Source: Mycobacterium sp. PS03-16
Lineage (GTDB): Bacteria > Actinomycetota > Actinomycetes > Mycobacteriales > Mycobacteriaceae
NCBI RefSeq assembly: GCF_004570325.1
Contig: NZ_SPQO01000011.1
Span: 62,001 to 126,000, forward strand
Length of the DNA stretch: 64,000 nucleotides
Direction: 5' to 3'
The number at the start of each line of letters is the position of its first letter. The first letter of the stretch is position 1. The notes under the pieces were generated by a model. That model was not told where the DNA came from. It ran no database searches and was given only the letters and a program-made list of their open reading frames with translations. Shown in pieces: positions 14,328 through 23,984 of the stretch. The position numbers were made by a program, and so were the translations under genes.

Positions 14328-15986
14328 GTGACTCCGACCACACCGCTGCACACTGAATCCGCAGCTCAATCCGCATCGCTGCCGGGTTTCGTCCCGTTCC
14401 CCACCGACCGCGCGCAGGCGTACCGCGCTGCCGGGTACTGGGCCGGCCGACGCCTCGATTCCGTGCTGCGCGACGCCGCGCAGCGCTGGCCCGCGCGCAC
14501 CGCCGTCGTCGACGCCACCGGCAGCGCCACCTATCACGAGCTCGACCGGTCCGCCGACCGCGCCGCCGCCGGCTTCGCCGCCCTGGGGATGGCGCCGGGC
14601 CAGCGGGTGCTGCTGCAGATGCCCAACGGCCGCGCCTTCGCCGTCGCACTGTTCGGGCTGCTGCGCGCCGGGGTCGTCCCGGTCATGTGCCTGCCTGGTC
14701 ACCGGCTGGCCGAGATGAGCCACTTCGCCCGGGTCGGCGATGCGGTGGGCCTGGTGATCGCCGATTCAGCGGGCGGGTTCGACTACCGGGCCATGGCCGC
14801 CGACCTGGTGCGCGACCATCCCGCGGTGCGGCACGTGGTGGTCGACGGCGACCCCGGGGAGTTCGTCTCACTGGCCGACGTCTGTGCCGCATCCGGTCCG
14901 GCGCCGGCGCTGCAGGCCGATCCGGGCACCCCCGCGGTGCTGCTGGTGTCCGGCGGCACCACCGGCTTCCCGAAGCTGATCCCGCGGACCCACGACGACT
15001 ACGTCTACAACGCCACCGCCAGCGCCGAGCTGTGCGCGCTGACCGGTGACGACGTCTACCTGGTGGCGCTGCCCGCCGCGCACAACTTTCCGCTGGCCTG
15101 CCCCGGCATCCTCGGCGCGCTGTCGGTGGGCGCGACCGTGGTGTTCACCGCAGATCCGAGCCCGGAAGCCGCGTTCGCCGCGATCGACCGGCACCGGGTC
15201 ACGGTGGTCGCGCTGGTGCCCGCCCTGGCCAAACTGTGGGCGCAGGCCTGTGAATGGGAGCCGCTGCGGCCGACCTCGCTGCGGCTGCTGCAGGTCGGCG
15301 GCGCGAAACTCGGCGCAGAGGACGCCCGCCTGGTCCGCGGCGCGCTGACCGCCGGGGTGCAGCAGGTCTTCGGCATGGCCGAGGGGCTGCTGAACTACAC
15401 CCGCATCGGTGATCCCGACGAGGTGGTCGACACCACCCAGGGCAGGCCGCTGTCGGACGACGACGAACTGCGGGTGGTCGACGAGGCCGGCCGCGACGTG
15501 CCGGACGGCGAGGAGGGTGAGCTGCTGGTCCGCGGGCCCTACACGCTCAACGGCTACTTCAACGCGCCCGAGGTCAACGAGCGGTCCTTCTCCCCCGACG
15601 GGTTCTACCGCACCGGTGACCGGGTGCGGCGGTACGCCGACGGTGCGCGCGCCGGATACCTCGAGGTGACCGGCCGGGTGAAGGACGTGATCCACCGCGG
15701 CGGCGAGACGGTCTCCGCGCTCGACCTCGAGGAGCACCTGCTCACCCACCCGTCGATCTGGTCGGCCGCCGCGGTCGCGCTGCCCGACGAGTATCTCGGC
15801 GAGAAGATCTGCGCCGCCGTGGTGTTCGCGGGCCCGTCGATCACGCTCGCCGAGCTGCACGCCTTTCTCGACGGGCGCGGGGTGTCCGCGCACGCGCGTC
15901 CCGACGTGCTGGTGCCGATGCCGTCGCTGCCGACCACCGCGGTCGGCAAGATCGACAAGAAGGCGATCGTCGCGCAGCTCGCTTAG
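14328..15986 (+). CDS. mbtA: Salicyl-AMP ligase MbtA
   Basis: Stand-alone aryl-acid adenylating enzyme of 552 residues. It converts salicylate and ATP to salicyl-AMP and loads the aryl carrier domain of MbtB. Visible motifs: VSGGTTGFPKLIPRTH (phosphate loop, near 207-222), QVFGMAEGLLNYTR, YRTGDRVRR and the C-terminal GKIDKK catalytic lysine region; LPAAHNFPL is typical of DHB/salicylate-AMP ligases. The start is GTG at 14328, preceded by CGAGGGAG. The frame stays open for more than 3 kb upstream, but that is antisense to mbtB and lies before the promoter. It is transcribed divergently from mbtB under the IdeR boxes. Its stop codon overlaps the stop of the convergent P450 gene by 4 nt. Confidence 0.95.
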   Translation: MTPTTPLHTESAAQSASLPGFVPFPTDRAQAYRAAGYWAGRRLDSVLRDAAQRWPARTAVVDATGSATYHELDRSADRAAAGFAALGMAPGQRVLLQMPNGRAFAVALFGLLRAGVVPVMCLPGHRLAEMSHFARVGDAVGLVIADSAGGFDYRAMAADLVRDHPAVRHVVVDGDPGEFVSLADVCAASGPAPALQADPGTPAVLLVSGGTTGFPKLIPRTHDDYVYNATASAELCALTGDDVYLVALPAAHNFPLACPGILGALSVGATVVFTADPSPEAAFAAIDRHRVTVVALVPALAKLWAQACEWEPLRPTSLRLLQVGGAKLGAEDARLVRGALTAGVQQVFGMAEGLLNYTRIGDPDEVVDTTQGRPLSDDDELRVVDEAGRDVPDGEEGELLVRGPYTLNGYFNAPEVNERSFSPDGFYRTGDRVRRYADGARAGYLEVTGRVKDVIHRGGETVSALDLEEHLLTHPSIWSAAAVALPDEYLGEKICAAVVFAGPSITLAELHAFLDGRGVSAHARPDVLVPMPSLPTTAVGKIDKKAIVAQLA

Positions 15987-17371
15987 GTGCTGCGCAGCCG
16001 GACGCGGCCCAGCACCGGCTCGGCGGCCACGGTCGTGAACGGCACCGCCATCGGGAACTCCTCGCCGAGCGATTCGATGTCGTAGCGGCGGAGCAGGGTG
16101 GCCAGGGCAAGTGTCGCCTCGAGCATGGCGAAGTGATCGCCGATGCAGCTGCGCGCTCCCGCGCCGAACGGCAGGTACTGCCAGCGGCTCCGGCCGGCCG
16201 AGCGGTCCGGCGCGAAGCGGTCGGGGTCGAACTCCGCCGGGTTGTCCCACAGTGCCGGATCCCGATGCAGGGCATATATTCCCACGACGATGATCGAACC
16301 CGCTTCGACCCGGTGGCCGTCGACCTCGATGTCGCGCACCACCATGCGGCCGGTGGTCGACGCCGGCGGGCACAGCCGCAGCGACTCGTGCAGCACCTGG
16401 ACGGTGTAGGGCAGATGCGGCACGTCGTCCGGAGTCAGTTCCCGGTCACCGACGGCGGCGGCCTCGGCCCGCACCCGATCGGCCATGTCGCGGTGGCGGC
16501 CCATCGCCCACAGCGCGTAGGCCAGCGTCGTCGCGGTGGTGTCGTGGCCGGCGAGCATGAACACCAGCAGTTCGTCGGCGATCTCGTCGTCGGTGAGCGC
16601 GCGTCCGGTCTGCGGGTCGGTGGCGTCGAGCAGCGCGCGGACCAGCGGAGCGTCCCTGGTGTCGTCGGCGCGGCAGGCCCGCAGCGGACCCGCGGCCATC
16701 GCGTGCAGGGTCCGGCTCGCGGCCCGGGCCCGGCGCCGGGCCGGGGTGGGCAGCCAGCGCGGCGCCCGGACCGGCCGCGCGCCACGGTCGGCGGCGTAGG
16801 TCAGCGCGGTGCGCAGCGCCTCCCCCACCTCGTCCGCGTGCGCGTCGAGGTCCTCACCCAGCACGGACCGTCCGAGCGCGCGCAGGGTGAGCAGCCGCGA
16901 CTCGTGGTCGAGGTCGACCAGCGCGGCGTCGCCCCAGCGGCCGCCGACCATCTCCGCGGCCTGGGCCATGTGCCCGCCGAACACCCGCACCGCCTTCTTG
17001 GTGAACAGCGGCTGCAACAGCCGCCGCCGCGGCGCCCACGGTTCGTTGGGCAGTACGAACAGGTTCGCCCCCAGCACGCCGCGCACCTCCTGGTGCACCC
17101 GCATGCGGTCGGTGGCCGACCGGTCGGCCGTCAGCACGTCATGAGCGCCCTGCGGGGAGGTCACCACGACGACCGGCGGAGTGAGCCACCGCGGGCCCAC
17201 CTTCAGCCGGGTGACCGGGCCGCCCGCATCGCGCAACTGCTCGACGCCGGTGTGGAAGGCCCGGATCGCCTGAAGCTGTCGCCGAAACGGCAGCGGATTG
17301 ACCGGCACGGGCGGAAGCTCGTCGAGCGACCGGGCGGTCCCGGCGGCGGAGACCTCGGCGGCGTGCGTCAT
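15983..17371 (-). CDS. Cytochrome P450 within the mycobactin locus
   Basis: Cytochrome P450 of 462 residues. Visible signatures: I-helix oxygen-binding motif AGHDTTATT near 275, the ExxR motif ESLRLCP, and the heme-binding loop FGAGARSCIGDHFA with thiolate ligand Cys409. There is no membrane anchor, as usual for bacterial enzymes. It lies between mbtA (convergent, stops overlapping) and mbtI (54 nt upstream, same strand), so it may be read through from the mbtI promoter and be iron regulated. No iron box was seen in the 54-nt gap itself. The substrate cannot be told from sequence. A role in modifying salicylate or mycobactin is only a guess from location. Confidence 0.92.
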   Translation of the reverse strand: MTHAAEVSAAGTARSLDELPPVPVNPLPFRRQLQAIRAFHTGVEQLRDAGGPVTRLKVGPRWLTPPVVVVTSPQGAHDVLTADRSATDRMRVHQEVRGVLGANLFVLPNEPWAPRRRLLQPLFTKKAVRVFGGHMAQAAEMVGGRWGDAALVDLDHESRLLTLRALGRSVLGEDLDAHADEVGEALRTALTYAADRGARPVRAPRWLPTPARRRARAASRTLHAMAAGPLRACRADDTRDAPLVRALLDATDPQTGRALTDDEIADELLVFMLAGHDTTATTLAYALWAMGRHRDMADRVRAEAAAVGDRELTPDDVPHLPYTVQVLHESLRLCPPASTTGRMVVRDIEVDGHRVEAGSIIVVGIYALHRDPALWDNPAEFDPDRFAPDRSAGRSRWQYLPFGAGARSCIGDHFAMLEATLALATLLRRYDIESLGEEFPMAVPFTTVAAEPVLGRVRLRST

Positions 17372-17425
17372 GGGTCAAGATCACCACGACGGACGTCGGG
17401 CGGGCCTCACCCGAACGAATGAGAT

Positions 17426-18901
<1,476 letters not shown>

Positions 18902-20089
18902 TCAGTCGTCGAGCAGCGTGCGCACCACACCGTCGGCGAGCAGCCTGCCGCGGTCGGTCAGGACGAGTCGCTCACCCTCGACGCGCGCGAGCCCCTCGGC
19001 CACCACGGCGTCGACCCGCACCCGTTCGGGAGCGGTGAGCACGGCCAACGGCAGACCGGAGCGCAGCCGTAGCCGCAGCATCACGTCCTCGAGGTGCCTG
19101 GCGGCGTCATCGAGCACCTCGAAATCCGCGACCGGCAGCGCCCCCGAGGCCAGAGTTTCGGCATACGCGTTGGGATGCTTGACATTCCACCATCGGGTGT
19201 CGCCGAGGAAGCCGTGGGAGCCCGGGCCGGCGCCCCACCACTGTCCGCCGTCCCAGTAGCCGAGGTTGTGCCGGCACTCGCCGCCGGGGCGCGCCCAGTT
19301 CGACACCTCGTACCAGTCGAACCCCGCCTGCGCGAGGTGCCCGTCGAGCAGTTCGTACCGGGCGGCCAGCACGTCGTCGTCAGGCGCCGCGATCTGACCA
19401 CGCCGCACCCGCCGGGCCAGCGCGGTGCCGTCCTCCACCACCAGCGCATACGCCGACACGTGGTCCACCCCCGCCTCGATCACCGCCTCGACCGAGCGCC
19501 GCAGATCGTCGTCGGTCTCCCCGGGCGTGCCGTAGATCAGGTCGAGGTTGACGTGACCGAACCCGGCCGCGCGGGCCTCCCCCGCCGCCGCGAGCGCCCG
19601 GCCGGGCGAATGAACCCGGTCCAGTACGGCCAGCACATGGCGGGCGATCGACTGCATGCCCAGCGACACCCGGGTGTATCCGGCCGCCAGCAGCGCGTCG
19701 AACAGTTCCGGGCCCGAGGACTCCGGGTTGGCCTCGGTGGTCACCTCCGCGCCGGGCGCCAGCGTGAAGTGCTCCCGCACCGCGTCCAGCACCGCGGCCA
19801 GCCGGGCGCCGCCCAGCAGCGACGGTGTGCCGCCGCCGACGAACACCGTGTCCACGGGCGGCGGCGTCCCGAGGGCGTGCGCGGCCAGCACCAGCTCCGC
19901 TCGCAGCGCGGTGAGCCAGCTGTCGGGGTTCGCGCCGCCGAGTTCGGCCGGGGTGTAGGTGTTGAAGTCGCAGTAGCCGCACCGCGTCGCACAGAACGGC
20001 ACGTGAACATAGATGCCGAACGGCCCGCCGGGTGTCGCGGCGAGGGCGGGTGCGCGCACGGGCGCGGTTCGGACGGTCACCCCGTCCAT
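18902..20089 (-). CDS. hemW: Radical SAM heme chaperone HemW
   Basis: Radical SAM protein of 395 residues. The N-terminal part has IYVHVPFCATRCGYCDF, with the CxxxCxxC [4Fe-4S] motif near residues 32-39, then the GGGTPSLL motif and the C-terminal HemN/HemW domain (HNLGYWDGGQWWGAGPGSHG). HemW is a heme-binding chaperone. Older annotations call it oxygen-independent coproporphyrinogen oxidase (HemN), but the N-terminal extension of true HemN is absent. The ATG at 20089 is used. It has the same place as Rv2388c next to the mbt locus. The M. tuberculosis neighbour rpfD was not found here. Confidence 0.93.
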   Translation of the reverse strand: MDGVTVRTAPVRAPALAATPGGPFGIYVHVPFCATRCGYCDFNTYTPAELGGANPDSWLTALRAELVLAAHALGTPPPVDTVFVGGGTPSLLGGARLAAVLDAVREHFTLAPGAEVTTEANPESSGPELFDALLAAGYTRVSLGMQSIARHVLAVLDRVHSPGRALAAAGEARAAGFGHVNLDLIYGTPGETDDDLRRSVEAVIEAGVDHVSAYALVVEDGTALARRVRRGQIAAPDDDVLAARYELLDGHLAQAGFDWYEVSNWARPGGECRHNLGYWDGGQWWGAGPGSHGFLGDTRWWNVKHPNAYAETLASGALPVADFEVLDDAARHLEDVMLRLRLRSGLPLAVLTAPERVRVDAVVAEGLARVEGERLVLTDRGRLLADGVVRTLLDD

Positions 20090-20100
20090 GGTCCCAGGTT

Positions 20101-20367
20101 CTACCGCCCGGTGCGCTCGCGGTGCTTACACCCCGGCCAGCAGCACGGCCGGCGCTTTCCCTCCTCGAGCTCCTCCTGGGTGCGGCGGATGCGGCGCTCC
20201 CGGGTCTTCTGCTGTTTGGCGTCCTCGACCCAGCAGATGAACTCGTTGCGGGCCAGCGGCGTGATGTCCTCCCACTTGGCCAGCACCTCGGGGTTGCCGA
20301 TCAGCGCGGCGCGCAGATCGTCCGGCAGCTCGTGCACGACCCCACCCGGCACCGCCTTCACAGCCAT
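20101..20367 (-). CDS. YdeI/OmpD-associated-like small protein
   Basis: Protein of 88 residues starting MAVKAVPGGVVHELPDDL. It contains the ALIGNPEVLAKWEDITPLARNE helical region and WVEDAKQQKTRERRIRRTQEEL, followed by a Cys-rich tail PCCWPGCKH that may bind metal. The pattern (xxLPxxLxxALxxxP.....W..LTP..R.E...WI..AK...TR..RI......L..G.R.PCCW) is that of the YdeI / bacteriocin-protection family of unknown biochemical role. The internal ATG at 20367 is preferred over the longer frame to 20559, which would overlap the promoter and leader of the divergent sirA operon. It lies 11 nt upstream of hemW. Confidence 0.8.
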   Translation of the reverse strand: MAVKAVPGGVVHELPDDLRAALIGNPEVLAKWEDITPLARNEFICWVEDAKQQKTRERRIRRTQEELEEGKRRPCCWPGCKHRERTGR

Positions 20368-20492
20368 GGGAGCGAGCTTAGATGGCGCATCGGCGCGGCC
20401 GGTGCCGTACTGACTCCCGCGCCGGACCCGCCGAGTTCCGCGCACGATGAGCGCAACTATCGCCCCATTAGGGCGTGCGGGCCCGACCATGG

Positions 20493-20498
20493 CACAAT
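20493..20498 (+). promoter_or_regulatory. -10 box of the sirA-cysH-che1 operon leader
   Basis: CACAAT, one base off TANAAT, ends exactly 7 nt before the GTG at 20506. This is the spacing of mycobacterial leaderless transcripts, so the RNA would start at the initiation codon of the Cys-rich leader peptide. Confidence 0.7.
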
Positions 20499-20505
20499 TG
20501 AGGCC

Positions 20506-20601
20506 GTGACCGCTGCCCTCATCCTGCGCACCCGCGTGCGACTGGTGGCTCGGCGGCACGTCGACTTCAAGCGCGTGTGTAGCTGCTGTTGTCTCCCTTG
20601 A
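20506..20601 (+). CDS. Leaderless polycysteine leader peptide upstream of sirA
   Basis: Short ORF of 31 codons beginning with GTG (VTAALILRTRVRL) and ending CSCCCLP followed by a stop, so 4 of its last 7 residues are Cys. A -10 box sits at the leaderless spacing. It ends 126 nt before sirA, with a hairpin covering the sirA ribosome site in between. Polycysteine leaderless ORFs of this type are known in mycobacteria as cysteine-responsive attenuators of sulfur operons. Low charged tRNA-Cys stalls the ribosome and opens the downstream gene. The identification rests on composition, promoter spacing and position. Confidence 0.88.
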   Translation: MTAALILRTRVRLVARRHVDFKRVCSCCCLP

Positions 20602-20701
20602 TGCGTGCGATCTAGGACCCAGCCCACCGAAAGACCTTCAGCTGGCCGCCGGATCTGCGCCGCCGGACAGCCCTCCGGTGATTCAGCGCGTTCCCAACGC
20701 C

Positions 20702-20717
20702 GGCTCCCAGAGGAGCC
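20702..20717 (+). promoter_or_regulatory. Hairpin sequestering the sirA Shine-Dalgarno
   Basis: GGCTCC-CAGA-GGAGCC forms a perfect 6-bp stem with a 4-nt loop. The right arm contains AGGAG at 20711-20715, the only good ribosome site before the ATG at 20728. The pairing would hide the site and so provides the off state expected of an attenuator controlled by the upstream Cys-rich ORF. Confidence 0.72.
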
Positions 20718-20727
20718 AGACACCACC

Positions 20728-22419
20728 ATGACCGAGACGACCACGGCGAAGTCCCGCCCCGCCAAGCCTGTGAAGCGCCCCCGCGGCGAGGGACAGTGGG
20801 CGCTGGGCTACCGCGAACCCCTCAACGCCAACGAGCAGTTCAAGAAGGACGACGACGCGCTCAACGTGCGCTCGCGGATCCTCGACATCTACTCCAAACA
20901 GGGCTTCGCCAGCATCGACAAGCAGGACCTGCGCGGCCGCATGCGCTGGATGGGTCTCTACACCCAGCGCAAGCAGGGCTACGACGGCACGTGGACCGGC
21001 GACGAGAACACCGACATGCTCGAGGACTCGTACTTCATGATGCGGGTCCGCTGTGACGGCGGCGCCCTGAGCACCGCCGCGCTGCGCACCCTCGGCGAGA
21101 TCTCCACCGAGTACGCCCGCGACACCGCCGACATCTCCGACCGCGAGAACGTCCAGTACCACTGGATCCGCATCGAGGACGTCCCGGCGATCTGGGACAA
21201 GCTGGCCGCCGTCGGCCTGCAGACCACCGAGGCCTGCGGCGACTGCCCCCGCGTGGTCCTCGGCTCCCCGCTGGCCGGTGAGTCCCTCGATGAGGTGCTC
21301 GACCCGACGTGGGCGGTCGACGAGATCGTGCGCCGCTACATCGGCAACCCGGAGCTGTCGAACCTGCCGCGCAAATTCAAGACCGCGATCTCCGGTCTGC
21401 AGGACGTGGCCCACGAGGTCAACGACGTCGCGTTCATCGGTGTCGTGCATCCCGAGCACGGGCCCGGGCTGGACCTGTGGGTCGGCGGCGGACTGTCGAC
21501 CAACCCCATGCTGGCCCAGCGGGTCGGGGTGTGGGTGCCGCTCGAGGAGGTCCCCGACGTCTGGGAGGCCGTCACCTCGATCTTCCGCGACTACGGCTAC
21601 CGCCGGCTGCGGTCCAAGGCGCGGCTGAAGTTCCTGATCAAGGACTGGGGCGTCGAGAAGTTCCGCGAAGTCCTCGAGACCGAGTACCTCAAGCGGCCGC
21701 TGATCGACGGACCGGCACCCGAGCCGGTCAAGCATCCGATCGACCACGTCGGCATCCAGCGGCTCAAGAACGGGCACAACGCCGTCGGCGTCGCCCCGAT
21801 CGCCGGTCGCGTGTCGGGCACCATCCTGTCGCAGGTGGCCGATCTGGCCGAGGCGGCCGGATCGGACCGGGTGCGGTTCACCCCGTATCAGAAGCTCGTG
21901 ATCCTCGACGTGCCCGACGACAAGCTCGACGCGCTGGTCGCCGGCCTCGACGCGCTGGGGCTGCCGTCGCGGCCGTCGCACTGGCGCAAGAACCTGATGG
22001 CGTGCACGGGCATCGAGTACTGCAAGCTGTCGTTCGCCGAGACCCGCAAGCGTTCGCAGGTGCTGGTACCCGAGCTGGAGAAGCGGCTCGACGACATCAA
22101 CGCCCAGCTCGATGTGCCGATCACCATCAACATCAACGGCTGCCCGAACTCCTGCGCCCGTATCCAGGTCGCCGACATCGGGTTCAAGGGCCAGATGGTC
22201 GACGACGGCGACGGTCCGGTCGAGGGCTTCCAGGTGCACCTTGGCGGCAGCCTGGGCCTGGACAGCGGATTCGGCCGCAAACTGCGTCAGCACAAGGTGC
22301 TCTCCACCGAACTCGGCGACTACATCGACCGGGTGGTTCGCAACTTCGTGAAACAACGCGAGCAGGGTGAGCGTTTCGCTACGTGGGCCCTACGAGCGGA
22401 CGAGGCGGATTTGCGATGA
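20728..22419 (+). CDS. sirA: Ferredoxin-dependent sulfite reductase SirA (older name NirA)
   Basis: Siroheme/[4Fe-4S] reductase of 563 residues, reducing sulfite to sulfide with ferredoxin in the assimilatory sulfur pathway. The four cluster and siroheme cysteines are visible: Cys426 and Cys432 (CTGIEYC) and Cys472 and Cys476 (CPNSC). LYTQRKQGYDG near 75 and EACGDCPR near 170 correspond to the Tyr-Cys crosslink region described for the M. tuberculosis enzyme. It was formerly annotated as nitrite reductase NirA. The start is the ATG at 20728, about 12 nt after AGGAG. It is the first structural gene of sirA-cysH-che1 and is controlled by the Cys leader peptide upstream. che1 supplies siroheme for this enzyme. 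Confidence 0.94.
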   Translation: MTETTTAKSRPAKPVKRPRGEGQWALGYREPLNANEQFKKDDDALNVRSRILDIYSKQGFASIDKQDLRGRMRWMGLYTQRKQGYDGTWTGDENTDMLEDSYFMMRVRCDGGALSTAALRTLGEISTEYARDTADISDRENVQYHWIRIEDVPAIWDKLAAVGLQTTEACGDCPRVVLGSPLAGESLDEVLDPTWAVDEIVRRYIGNPELSNLPRKFKTAISGLQDVAHEVNDVAFIGVVHPEHGPGLDLWVGGGLSTNPMLAQRVGVWVPLEEVPDVWEAVTSIFRDYGYRRLRSKARLKFLIKDWGVEKFREVLETEYLKRPLIDGPAPEPVKHPIDHVGIQRLKNGHNAVGVAPIAGRVSGTILSQVADLAEAAGSDRVRFTPYQKLVILDVPDDKLDALVAGLDALGLPSRPSHWRKNLMACTGIEYCKLSFAETRKRSQVLVPELEKRLDDINAQLDVPITININGCPNSCARIQVADIGFKGQMVDDGDGPVEGFQVHLGGSLGLDSGFGRKLRQHKVLSTELGDYIDRVVRNFVKQREQGERFATWALRADEADLR

Positions 22420-22447
22420 GCGCTTGCGCGAAGAGCGGAGTACAGCG

Positions 22448-23152
22448 ATGAGTGTGATGACGGATATCGACCTGCAGCAGTTGGCGGAGCGTGGCGCGGC
22501 CGAACTGGGCCCCGACGCCTCGGCCGAGGATCTGCTGCGCTGGACCGACGAGCATTTCGGCGGTGATTACGTCGTCGCGTCGAACATGCAGGACGCGGTG
22601 CTGGTCGACCTGGCCGCCAAGGTGCGTCCCGGTGTGGACGTGCTGTTCCTCGACACCGGCTACCACTTCGCCGAGACCATCGGCACCCGCGACGCCGTCG
22701 AATCGGTCTACGACATCACCGTCGTCAACGTCACCCCGGAGAAGACGGTCGCCGAACAGGATGTGCTGTTCGGCAAGGACCTGTTCGCCCGCGAACCCAA
22801 TGAGTGCTGCCGGATGCGCAAGGTGGAACCGCTGAGCAAGGCGCTGCGCGGCTACTCGGCCTGGGTGACCGGCATCCGCCGCGTGGAGGCGCCGACCCGC
22901 GCCAACGCGCCGCTGATCAGCTGGGACAAGGCATTCGGGCTGGTGAAGATCAACCCGATCGCGGCGTGGTCCGATGAGGAGATGCAGGCCTACATCGACG
23001 CCAACGGCATCCTGGTCAACCCGCTGGTCGATGAGGGCTACCCGTCGATCGGGTGCGCGCCGTGCACGGCCAAGCCGGTCCTGGGCGCCGACCCGCGCAG
23101 TGGGCGCTGGCAGGGTCTGGCCAAGACCGAATGCGGCCTGCACGCATCCTGA
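22448..23152 (+). CDS. cysH: Adenylyl-sulfate (APS) reductase CysH
   Basis: Thioredoxin-dependent APS reductase of 234 residues giving sulfite and AMP. The [4Fe-4S] ligands of the APS-type enzyme are present as Cys120-Cys121 (NECCRMRK) and Cys203/Cys206 (GCAPCTAKP), and the catalytic C-terminal Cys229 is in KTECGLH. The cluster cysteines separate it from PAPS reductases. The start is the ATG at 22448 with GCGGAG upstream. It begins 28 nt after sirA and ends 7 nt before che1, so the three genes form an operon that takes APS to sulfide. Confidence 0.95.
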   Translation: MSVMTDIDLQQLAERGAAELGPDASAEDLLRWTDEHFGGDYVVASNMQDAVLVDLAAKVRPGVDVLFLDTGYHFAETIGTRDAVESVYDITVVNVTPEKTVAEQDVLFGKDLFAREPNECCRMRKVEPLSKALRGYSAWVTGIRRVEAPTRANAPLISWDKAFGLVKINPIAAWSDEEMQAYIDANGILVNPLVDEGYPSIGCAPCTAKPVLGADPRSGRWQGLAKTECGLHAS

Positions 23153-23159
23153 GGCGACC

Positions 23160-23864
23160 GTGACCCTGATCCTGACCGCCCACGGCAGCGTCGATCCGCG
23201 GTCGGCCGCGGTGACCCGGGCTGTGGCCGGCCGGATTCGGCGGTTGCGCCCGTGGCTGCACGTCGAGGCCGCATTCCTCGAGAAGACCGCTCCGAGCCTG
23301 GCCGACGTGCTGGCCCGCACCTCCGACGACCCGGTGGTGGTGCCGTTCCTGCTGGCCGACGCCTATCACGCCCGCAGCGACATCCCCGCGGTGATCGAGG
23401 CGTCGAACCGCCCCGTCCGGCAGGCCGGTGTGCTGGGTGAGGACCCGGCGCTGCTGGCGGTCGCCCGGCACCGGCTCGCCGAGGCCGGGGTCTCCCCCGA
23501 CGACGAGGAGCTCGGCGTGCTCGTGGTGGCGGTCGGCTCGTCGCGGGCGGCGGCCAACGCCCGCACCGCGACGGTGGCGTCGGCCCTGTCGGCCGGCACC
23601 CGTTGGGTGGGCGCCGACACCGGCTTCGCGACCGGGCCGTACGCGAACCTGGCCGGCGCCGCCGAAGGGCTCCGCGCCCGCGGCGCCCGCCGCGTGGTGC
23701 TCGCCCCGTGGTTCCTCGCCCACGGCCGCATCACCGACAGGGTCGCTGAATTCGCTGCGGCACAGGGCTTCCGGTTGGCCGAGCCGCTGGGCTCACACAA
23801 CCTGGTGGCCGCCACGGTGCTCGACCGCTTCGACGCGGCGACCGCCGCGCTGGCCGCCGCGTAG
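23160..23864 (+). CDS. che1: Sirohydrochlorin ferrochelatase-like protein Che1 (CbiX family)
   Basis: CbiX/SirB-type chelatase of 234 residues made of two tandem halves: TLILTAHGSVDPRSAAV at the N terminus and GVLVVAVGSSRAAANA near 120. The active-site His is in TAHGS, and a second His is in WFLAHGRI. It would insert iron into sirohydrochlorin to make the siroheme needed by SirA, encoded two genes upstream. The start is the GTG at 23160, 7 nt after the cysH stop. M. tuberculosis has the same gene order (Rv2391-Rv2393). Confidence 0.88.
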   Translation: MTLILTAHGSVDPRSAAVTRAVAGRIRRLRPWLHVEAAFLEKTAPSLADVLARTSDDPVVVPFLLADAYHARSDIPAVIEASNRPVRQAGVLGEDPALLAVARHRLAEAGVSPDDEELGVLVVAVGSSRAAANARTATVASALSAGTRWVGADTGFATGPYANLAGAAEGLRARGARRVVLAPWFLAHGRITDRVAEFAAAQGFRLAEPLGSHNLVAATVLDRFDAATAALAAA

Positions 23865-23984
23865 TCAGCTCAAGTAGGCCGCACCCGGAATCGCCGAGCC
23901 GTCCCGGGGCCCGACGGCTGTCGTCTCAACCGCTCCCGTGTTACTGCGCGTCCGCGCACGCCTGCCTCGCGGCCTGCACGCATA

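Noticed and set aside
20605-20727. Upstream ATG at 20605 as the start of sirA
   Set aside because: The 41 extra residues are unlike the family and contain the leader hairpin; the ATG at 20728 begins the conserved protein.
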